Below, piece by piece: positions 57,711-64,000 of a stretch of 64,000 bases of DNA. Source of the DNA: JAICQM01 sp963781555 (lineage in GTDB: Bacteria > Chloroflexota > Limnocylindria > QHBO01). Positions within the stretch are counted from its first letter, which is position 1. Each line of letters starts with the position of its first letter. Location of the stretch: positions 248,001 to 312,000 of the forward strand of contig CAWAGB010000008.1 in assembly GCA_963781555.1 (NCBI GenBank), in the 5' to 3' direction. The position numbers and the translations under genes were made by a program. The notes under the pieces are model-generated. The model was not told the DNA's origin and did not search any database. It saw only the letters and a list, made by a program, of their open reading frames with translations.

Positions 57711-57740
57711 TTGCACCCCACCGGAGGGCACCGCTATGAT
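57711..57740 (+). promoter_or_regulatory. Promoter of the liv operon
   Basis: TTGCAC (57711-57716) and TATGAT (57735-57740) with an 18-bp spacer. A leader of about 55 nt carries GGAGGAAGGA before ATG 57804. Confidence 0.6.
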
Positions 57741-57803
57741 GCGCGCCACTCTTCACGAGGTGCGCATGCTCGCGCCGTTCCGAGCAACTGGAGGAAGGAC
57801 TCA

Positions 57804-59075
57804 ATGAAATTCTACCGATGGACCGCGATGCTCGCGGTCATGCTGCTGGCGCTGGCCGCGTGTTCGAACACCGGCTCGTCGTCGCCGAGCAGCTCGGCTG
57901 GCGGGTCGGCCAGCCAGGGGAGCGGCGAGGATCCCACCGCCGTTTGTGAGGCCGACGAGTTCGGCTGCGTCGAGATCGCCGAGGGCGATCCGCTCGAGAT
58001 CGGCACCGCGCTGGTGATCACCGGCGAGAACGAGTCGCTGGGTCTCGACAGCCAGTACGGCGCAGAGGTCGCGCGCACCATGCGTGACACGATTGCCGGC
58101 CACGAGGTGGAGTTCAACCACCAGGACGACGGCTGCTCGACCGAGGGTGGCACCGCCGCCGCCAACGCGCTCGCCTCCGAGGAGACGATCGTCGCGGTCA
58201 TCGGCACCAGCTGCTCGAGCGCCGGCATCGCCGCGTCCGAGATCCTGAGTGGCGAGGGCATCATGCTCGTCAGCCCCTCCAACACGGCCCCGTCGCTCAC
58301 CCTCCCGGAGAGCCACCAGCCGTTCTACGCCCGCACCGCCCACAACGACAAGATCCAGGGTGCGGCCATGGCCCAGTTCGTCTGCGAGGAGCTGCAGCTT
58401 TCGACTGCCGCCACCATCGATGACGGCAGCGCCTATGCCGACCAGCTCGCGGCGGTCTTCGCCGAAGAGTTCCAGAGCCAGTGCGACGGCACCATCACGA
58501 GCGAAGAGGCGGTCACCGTCGGCCAGTCCGACATGGGCCCCGTGCTCGAGAGCATCGGTACCGATTCGCCCGAGTTCCTGTACTTCCCGGTCTTCGTGGC
58601 TGAGGGCGCTCTGATCGCCCAGGGCGCGAAGGAGGCCACCGGTCTCGAGAACACCGTCCTCGGCGCTGCCGACGGCGTCTTCTCGCCCGACTTCCTCGCT
58701 GCTGCCGGCGATGCCGCGACCGAGGGGATGTACCTCTCCGGCCCGGACCTGGCCTTCAGTGGTGACTTCTACGAGAGCGAGTTCCTGCCGGCGTACCGCG
58801 AGGTCTCCGGCGAGGACGAGCCGATCAGCGTCTTCCACGCTCACGCGTTCGACGCCTACAACATGCTCGCCGACGCCATCGAGGCTGTCGCCATCACCGG
58901 TGATGACGGCACGACCTACATCCCGCGCACCGCACTCAAGGATGCGTTCTTCGCAACCACGGACTACGCGGGAATCACGGGCAACCTGACCTGTGACGAG
59001 AATGGCGACTGCGCTGACGCGAAGATCAGTGTCAGCCAGGTCGTCGACGGCGCCTTCGAGCGGATCTGGCCCTAG
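57804..59075 (+). CDS. livK: Branched-chain amino-acid-type ABC transporter substrate-binding lipoprotein
   Basis: A 423-aa periplasmic-binding-type protein anchored as a lipoprotein: KFYRWTAMLAVMLLALAACS ends in a lipobox with Cys21, then a Ser/Gly-rich linker. The LivK/LivJ fold follows: EIGTALVITGENESLGLDSQ, NHQDDGCSTEGGTAAANALA, IVAVIGTSCSSAGIAAS. It has several Cys. It is the first gene of a complete liv operon and has the strongest ribosome-binding site. Specificity could extend to amides or aromatic compounds. A perfect hairpin separates it from livH. Confidence 0.92.
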   Translation: MKFYRWTAMLAVMLLALAACSNTGSSSPSSSAGGSASQGSGEDPTAVCEADEFGCVEIAEGDPLEIGTALVITGENESLGLDSQYGAEVARTMRDTIAGHEVEFNHQDDGCSTEGGTAAANALASEETIVAVIGTSCSSAGIAASEILSGEGIMLVSPSNTAPSLTLPESHQPFYARTAHNDKIQGAAMAQFVCEELQLSTAATIDDGSAYADQLAAVFAEEFQSQCDGTITSEEAVTVGQSDMGPVLESIGTDSPEFLYFPVFVAEGALIAQGAKEATGLENTVLGAADGVFSPDFLAAAGDAATEGMYLSGPDLAFSGDFYESEFLPAYREVSGEDEPISVFHAHAFDAYNMLADAIEAVAITGDDGTTYIPRTALKDAFFATTDYAGITGNLTCDENGDCADAKISVSQVVDGAFERIWP

Positions 59076-59113
59076 GCCCTAGCCGCTGGGCCCACCGCGG
59101 CCCTGCCAACTGA

Positions 59114-59150
59114 CGCTCGGGTGAGCCGGTACTCCCGGCTCACCCGAGCG
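59114..59150 (+). terminator. Strong intra-operon hairpin (attenuator or mRNA stabiliser)
   Basis: CGCTCGGGTGAGCCGG (59114-59129) pairs perfectly with CCGGCTCACCCGAGCG (59135-59150) over five bases, between livK and livH. With no T-tract it may stabilise the upstream mRNA and lower permease expression rather than fully terminate. Confidence 0.65.
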
Positions 59151-59181
59151 GCATCCCTCATCCCCGGCCCCAGGAGACCTG

Positions 59182-60240
59182 ATGGCACCGGCTGGATCGA
59201 CGCCCCGGCGCTTCAATCTGGTAACCGTCTTTCTCCGGCTGCTTGGTGGCGGCCTCATCGCGATCGCCCTGGTCGGGGCATTCCTGACCCTCAGCAAGGG
59301 TCGCTACAGCATCGAGAACTGGGAGACGTTCATCGTCTCCGGGATCGCCTTGGGCTCCGTGTACGCCCTCATCGCCCTTGGGTATACGCTCGTCTACGGG
59401 ATCCTCTTCATGATCAACTTCGCCCACGGCGAAGTGTTCATGTTCGGCACCTTCACCGCCCTCTTCGCCGCCCGCTTCTTGGCGGATGCCGGCTTCATCG
59501 ATGCTCAGCCGGTGCTCGCGTTCGTGGTCGTGGTGGCCGTCGCCATGGTCATCTCGATGGCCATCGCCGTCTCGCTCGAGCGGATCGCCTACCGGCCATT
59601 GCGCAACGCCCCGCGGCTCGTCCCGCTGATCACGGCTATTGGCGCGTCGCTCTTCCTCCAGTACACCGCGCGCGGCTTCTACGGGTCGGGCGTCAACGCC
59701 TACCCTGAGTTCCCGCCGCTGCAGGGCACCACCGACATCCTCGGGCTCAGCCTGCGCACGGACCAGCTGGTCGTGACCCTCGCGGCCGTGAGCCTGATGG
59801 TCGGCCTGTACCTGTTCGTGGAGCGCACCCGCACTGGCCGCGCGATGCGCGCCGTGTCGGAGGACAAGGACGTGGCGGCGATGATGGGCATCGACGTCAA
59901 CCGGGTGATCATGATCACCTTCGCCATCGGTGGCCTGCTGGCCGGCGTGGCCGGCGTCCTGTACATCCAGCTCTTCAACCAGGTCGACTTCTTCATGGGC
60001 TTCCTGCCCGGCATCAAGGCGTTCACCGCCGCGGTGCTCGGCGGGATCGGGAACATCGTGGGCGCCATGCTCGGCGGGCTCGCCCTGGGCCTGCTCGAGG
60101 CGGTCGCCCCCTTCCTCTTCCTCGACGGCTTCGGGATTGCCTCACCGAACCAGCTCAAGGACGCGATCGCGTTCACCGTGCTGGTGCTCGTGCTCATCTT
60201 CCGGCCCTCCGGCTTCCTCGGGCGAAAGGAGAACGTCTAG
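59182..60240 (+). CDS. livH: Branched-chain amino-acid ABC permease LivH
   Basis: A 352-aa inner-membrane permease with about eight helices. FIVSGIALGSVYALIALGYT and LVYGILFMINFAHGEVFM are the LivH signature, and RTRTGRAMRAVSEDKDVAAM with MGIDVNRVI is the cytoplasmic EAA-type loop that meets the ATPases. PGIKAFTAAVLGGIGNIVGA closes the core. It has a good AGGAGA site. About 45 residues precede the first conserved helix. Confidence 0.93.
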   Translation: MAPAGSTPRRFNLVTVFLRLLGGGLIAIALVGAFLTLSKGRYSIENWETFIVSGIALGSVYALIALGYTLVYGILFMINFAHGEVFMFGTFTALFAARFLADAGFIDAQPVLAFVVVVAVAMVISMAIAVSLERIAYRPLRNAPRLVPLITAIGASLFLQYTARGFYGSGVNAYPEFPPLQGTTDILGLSLRTDQLVVTLAAVSLMVGLYLFVERTRTGRAMRAVSEDKDVAAMMGIDVNRVIMITFAIGGLLAGVAGVLYIQLFNQVDFFMGFLPGIKAFTAAVLGGIGNIVGAMLGGLALGLLEAVAPFLFLDGFGIASPNQLKDAIAFTVLVLVLIFRPSGFLGRKENV

Positions 60241-60244
60241 ACCG

Positions 60245-61987
60245 ATGCCTCCGCTCGTTCGCCGCGGACTCCTGTTCGGCACCGTCGCCGGCCTGGCGGC
60301 GGTCCACCTCGGCCTGGTCGGCATGGTCGGCACATTCCAGGAGCGCGAGCTCCTGGACCTGTCGGTCGTGCTCGAGGACGGGGCGGTCGCCCTCGGCTGG
60401 CTCCTGCCGGCCCTCGCCATCCTGCTGGTCGGCAACCGGGCCGCCGCGCCCCGCGTGACCGACATCGGCGAGGCCTCCGTGAGCCAGCGCCTCATCGCCG
60501 GTGCGCTGGTGGGCGTCGTGGCGGGGTTGTTCATGGCGGCCCTGGCGCTCGTCTCGGACGCCGGGACCATCGGCTCGATGTTCGTGAACGCGCGCAACAA
60601 GCTGGCCGACATCCTGTGGCTCGGGCTGGACCCGGCGGTCGGCTCGATCATGCTGCTCGCCGTCGGGACGCTGCTGGGCCTGCTGGGAGCCCTGCTGACT
60701 GTTCTGCCGCGCTTCGCGGCCCGCGCGGCGGTGGCCGCCGGCCTGGTGGTCCTGCTGGTCGCGCTGCTGGAGCCGTTCCTCTCGGCCATCCTGCGCAACA
60801 TCGGCCTCGCGGCGGTCGAGGACCTCGTCTACGAGCGGGCCGCGCTGCAGCTGCCGGCCGCCCTGGTGCTCGCCGCATTGACCGTCATGGCGGTGCGCGT
60901 TGCGCGCAGCGACGGACCCGCGCGCGCCCGGGTGAACGCCGTCACCGGCGGGGAGCGCGCGACGCTGGTGCGCTGGATCCTGCTCGGCTTGGCCATGGCG
61001 CTGCTGTTGATCCTGCCGATGATCGTCGGGCGCCGCCTCTCCGACGTCCTGACCCAGGTCGGCCTCTTCGTCTTGCTGGGCCTGGGCCTCAACATCGTCA
61101 TCGGCTTCGCCGGCCTGCTCGACCTCGGCTACGTCGCGTTCTACGCGGTCGGTGCCTACACGGTCGGTGTCCTCACCTCGCCCGGCTCGCCGGCGTTCGC
61201 GCCGCAGATCCCGTTCTGGGCGTCACTGCCGTTCGTGGTCATGCTGGCCGTCACCATCGGCCTCATGATCGGCGCGCCGGTGCTGCGCCTGCGTGGCGAC
61301 TACCTCGCCATCGTGACCCTCGGCTTCGGGGAGATCGCGCGGATCCTGGTTGGTTCGGCGTGGCTGCAGCCGTACCTCGGCGGCGCCCAGGGGATCACCG
61401 CCATCCCACCCGCCGCGCCGTTCAGCCGCGACCCCGAGTCGATCTACTACCCGATCCTTGCCTTCTGCGTCATCGCCGCGCTCACCGCCATCAGCCTCGC
61501 CAACTCGCGGGTCGGCCGGGCGTGGAACGCGATGCGCGAGGACGAGGGTGCCGCCGAGGCGTCCGGCATCAACACGGTGCGCTACAAGCTGCTGGCGTTT
61601 GCCATCGGCGCCGGTTTCGGCTGCCTCGCCGGCGCGTTCTTCAGCGCCAAGATCGGGACCATCTTCCCGGACAGCTTCAACATCCTGATCTCGATCAACA
61701 CCCTGGCGCTCATCATCCTCGGCGGCATGGGCAACATCGCCGGCGTCATCGTCGGTGCGCTGGTGCTCGTGGGCCTGCCCGAGCTGCTGCGCGAGTTCGA
61801 GGCCTATCGGCTCCTCATCTACGGCGCCGTGCTGGTGGCCATGATGCTGCTCCGCCCCGAGGGCCTCCTCCCGTCGCGCCAGCGCCAGGCCGAGCTGCAC
61901 GAGGACGCTGAGGAGGAGGAGGGCGAGGGCGAGGATCCGACCGCGCCGACCACCCTCATGCCGCGCGAAGCGAGTATCAACCCATGA
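60245..61987 (+). CDS. livM: Branched-chain amino-acid ABC permease LivM (long form)
   Basis: A 580-aa permease, longer than the common 320-460 aa. Residues about 1-240 hold extra hydrophobic helices (RRGLLFGTVAGLAAVHLGLV, LGWLLPALAILLVG). The LivM core starts near 255: FVLLGLGLNIVIGFAGLLDL then GYVAFYAVGAYT, LRGDYLAIVTLGFGEIARI and NSRVGRAWNAMREDEGAAEA (EAA loop). An acidic C-terminal tail (EDAEEEEGEGED) is unusual. ATG 60245 lies in GACCGATG, five bases after the livH stop, which fixes the start. The stop overlaps livG. Confidence 0.92.
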   Translation: MPPLVRRGLLFGTVAGLAAVHLGLVGMVGTFQERELLDLSVVLEDGAVALGWLLPALAILLVGNRAAAPRVTDIGEASVSQRLIAGALVGVVAGLFMAALALVSDAGTIGSMFVNARNKLADILWLGLDPAVGSIMLLAVGTLLGLLGALLTVLPRFAARAAVAAGLVVLLVALLEPFLSAILRNIGLAAVEDLVYERAALQLPAALVLAALTVMAVRVARSDGPARARVNAVTGGERATLVRWILLGLAMALLLILPMIVGRRLSDVLTQVGLFVLLGLGLNIVIGFAGLLDLGYVAFYAVGAYTVGVLTSPGSPAFAPQIPFWASLPFVVMLAVTIGLMIGAPVLRLRGDYLAIVTLGFGEIARILVGSAWLQPYLGGAQGITAIPPAAPFSRDPESIYYPILAFCVIAALTAISLANSRVGRAWNAMREDEGAAEASGINTVRYKLLAFAIGAGFGCLAGAFFSAKIGTIFPDSFNILISINTLALIILGGMGNIAGVIVGALVLVGLPELLREFEAYRLLIYGAVLVAMMLLRPEGLLPSRQRQAELHEDAEEEEGEGEDPTAPTTLMPREASINP

Positions 61988-62822
61988 GCGACCAGCCCGT
62001 GGCCGAGCAGACGATGGCGGCGCCAGCCGCCGACGCGCCGCCGGCGGACGAGGCGATCCTGCGCGCCGACAAGGTGACCATCCGCTTCGGCGGCCTGGTC
62101 GCCAACCGGGATGTCGACTTCAGCGTGCCGCGCGGCAGGATCGTGTCGCTGATCGGTCCCAACGGGGCCGGCAAGACGACGTTCTTCAATCAGCTCACCG
62201 GCCTCCTGTCGCCCACGAGCGGCAACATCACCTTCGAGGGTGAGTCGATCGTCGGACTGACGCCGCACGAGATCGTGGAGCGCGGCATCGGGCGCACGTT
62301 CCAGAACATCCGCCTCTTCGGTGCCATGACCGTCCTCGCCAACGTGATGGTCGGTCGCCACGTGCGCATGAGCGCACCCTGGTGGGGGTCGCTGCTGAAG
62401 CTGCCCGGGGTGCGAAGCGAGGAGGTCGCCACCCGACAGCGGGCACGCGAGCTGCTCGAACTGGTCGGCCTGCGGCGGCGGGTGGAGGAGCACTGGGCCA
62501 AGAACCTTCCGTACGGCGACCAGCGCCGCCTCGAGATCGCCCGGGCGCTCGCCTCCGACCCGAAGCTCCTCCTCCTCGACGAGCCCACCGCCGGGATGAA
62601 CCCCGGCGAGACGGCGCAGATGACGCGGCTCATCAGCCGCCTGCGCGACGAGCTCAACCTGTCGATCCTGCTCATCGAGCACGACATGAAGGTCGTCATG
62701 GGGGTGAGCGAGCAGATCACCGTCCTCGACCACGGTGAGAAGATCGCCTACGGCACGCCGGAGGAGGTCCGCAGCAATCCCATGGTCATCGAGGCGTACC
62801 TGGGCAAGGGAGCGGCCAGCGC

Positions 62823-62826
<4 letters not shown>
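61984..62826 (+). CDS. livG: Branched-chain amino-acid ABC ATPase LivG
   Basis: A 280-aa ATP-binding subunit. LIGPNGAGKTTFFNQLTGLL is Walker A; the LivG-type signature reads NLPYGDQRRLEIARALA, LLLLDEPTAGMNPGE is Walker B with the catalytic Glu, and IEHDMKVVMGVSEQI the H-loop. The N-terminus has a 20-residue Ala/Pro extension. ATGA overlaps tie it to livM and livF. Confidence 0.94.
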
Positions 62827-63563
<737 letters not shown>

Positions 63564-63573
63564 GCCCGGTCAC

Positions 63574-63723
63574 ATGGCTCCCGAATCACGTCCTCCGCGG
63601 CCGCCCCGTGCGCCGCGTGACTACCGTCCCGACGTGCGGCCGCTGCTGCTGGTCGGGATCCTCCTGGTCGCCGTGGTGATCGGCTGGGTCATCCTGTCGC
63701 CCATGATCCTGCCCACTCGCTGA
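63574..63723 (+). CDS. Small single-pass membrane protein, 49 aa
   Basis: ATG 63574 lies ten bases after the livF stop. The basic/Pro-rich head (PESRPPRPPRAPRDYRPDV) is followed by one helix, LLLVGILLVAVVIGWVIL, and a short SPMILPTR tail. The design matches the 48-aa protein at 41142. Function unknown; it probably rides on the liv transcript. Confidence 0.55.
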   Translation: MAPESRPPRPPRAPRDYRPDVRPLLLVGILLVAVVIGWVILSPMILPTR

Positions 63724-63732
63724 AGACCTCCC

Positions 63733-64000
63733 GTGACGCGTTCCACCCGCTGGCTGATCCTGGTCGCACTCGCTGCCGCCTGCCTGGTGGCGCTTTCCTT
63801 CGTCGACGGCTGGATCGTCCACGATCGTGAGCTGCGCGGGGAGGGCTACCGCCAGGTGCAGGTCCAGCTCGACGCGTGGCAGGCGCCCGCCTTCCCGGTC
63901 CTGGCGGCCGGCATCGTGGGCGCCGCCATTGGTGGTGCGGCCGCGCTCCTCGGCCTGTGGCGGTCCGGGCCACGTTGGCCACGCCTCGCGCTGGGCGGCG
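63733..64000 (+). CDS. Membrane protein, cut by the window end
   Basis: A frame open from GTG 63733 to the end of the window without a stop. The N-terminus STRWLILVALAAACLVALSF is a transmembrane helix, an external-looking stretch with DGWIVHDRELRGEGYRQVQ follows, and a second helix begins at LAAGIVGAAIGGAAALLGLW. The spacing fits a small integral membrane protein of unknown family; the C-terminus is not in the window. Confidence 0.5.
   Translation, partial: MTRSTRWLILVALAAACLVALSFVDGWIVHDRELRGEGYRQVQVQLDAWQAPAFPVLAAGIVGAAIGGAAALLGLWRSGPRWPRLALGG

Overview
The window is a dense, high-GC (about 70% by eye) bacterial chromosome segment with short intergenic gaps. It holds no rRNA, insertion sequence, integrase, phage gene or CRISPR array that I can see. 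Gene content (ThyX instead of ThyA, an Rpf-type transglycosylase, a branched-chain amino-acid ABC operon, class III cyclases fused to ATPase/TPR or receiver domains, no outer-membrane genes) and promoter style suggest an uncultured Chloroflexota lineage, perhaps Limnocylindria-like. A high-GC actinobacterium is the main alternative. This placement is inference, not a phylogenetic result.

Layout. 1-5 kb: a fumarylacetoacetase pair (fahA), small unknown genes, csaA, and thyX under a promoter preceded by two perfect head-to-head DnaA boxes. 5-9.4 kb: a membrane PAS/GGDEF-like protein, a LmbE-type deacetylase, a MIP18-family Fe-S protein, an orphan receiver and a corrinoid adenosyltransferase. 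9.4-22 kb: two aldehyde dehydrogenases, a GH13 glucosidase, DUF309, fumC, a nucleoside phosphorylase, hppD, a flavin monooxygenase, a threonine dehydratase-like enzyme, an acetylpolyamine amidohydrolase-like deacetylase and a GNAT protein. 22-25 kb: VOC, F420-reductase-like and XRE-cupin genes around a shared operator, then a secreted protein. 25-33.6 kb: a cyclic-nucleotide-flavoured island with a cyclase-ATPase-TPR regulator, an MFS transporter fused to a cyclic-nucleotide-binding (CNB) domain, a Crp/Fnr regulator, a tandem-repeat protein built on DVEGHSVQR and GGNQRDAVQR, a GAF protein, a cytosolic-looking subtilase and a solo CNB protein. 33.7-37.9 kb: hmgA, hsp20, sixA, nudix, DUF6941, rhodanese and an Ada/MGMT protein. 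38-50 kb: methyltransferase-fabI, a cyclase-receiver fusion, hydrolases, VOC, an Rpf-like protein, LOG, tRNA-Asp, membrane proteins, a DUF885 peptidase and a cyclophilin lipoprotein. 50.4-57.6 kb: a candidate structured ncRNA, tRNA-Arg, dgt, and a minus-strand operon holB-acyP-(membrane protein)-DAG kinase, then a YtxH protein and a NYN ribonuclease-like protein with an 84-bp tandem repeat. 57.8-63.6 kb: a complete liv-type ABC transporter, followed by small membrane proteins.

How the genes work together. hppD, hmgA and fahA are dispersed over 34 kb but together cover tyrosine/homogentisate degradation except for an isomerase. The acetylpolyamine amidohydrolase-like gene and the aminobutyraldehyde dehydrogenase could serve polyamine catabolism. 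Two genome-wide signals stand out. First, at least two dozen genes carry a TANNNT-type -10 hexamer ending 6-11 nt before the start codon with no Shine-Dalgarno, which predicts leaderless mRNAs. Second, the octamer GACCGATG/CATCGGTC is strongly repeated, including in hairpins and start contexts. Six genes carry nine apparent single-base frameshifts, most easily read as assembly errors. They are annotated here as whole genes with the break noted.
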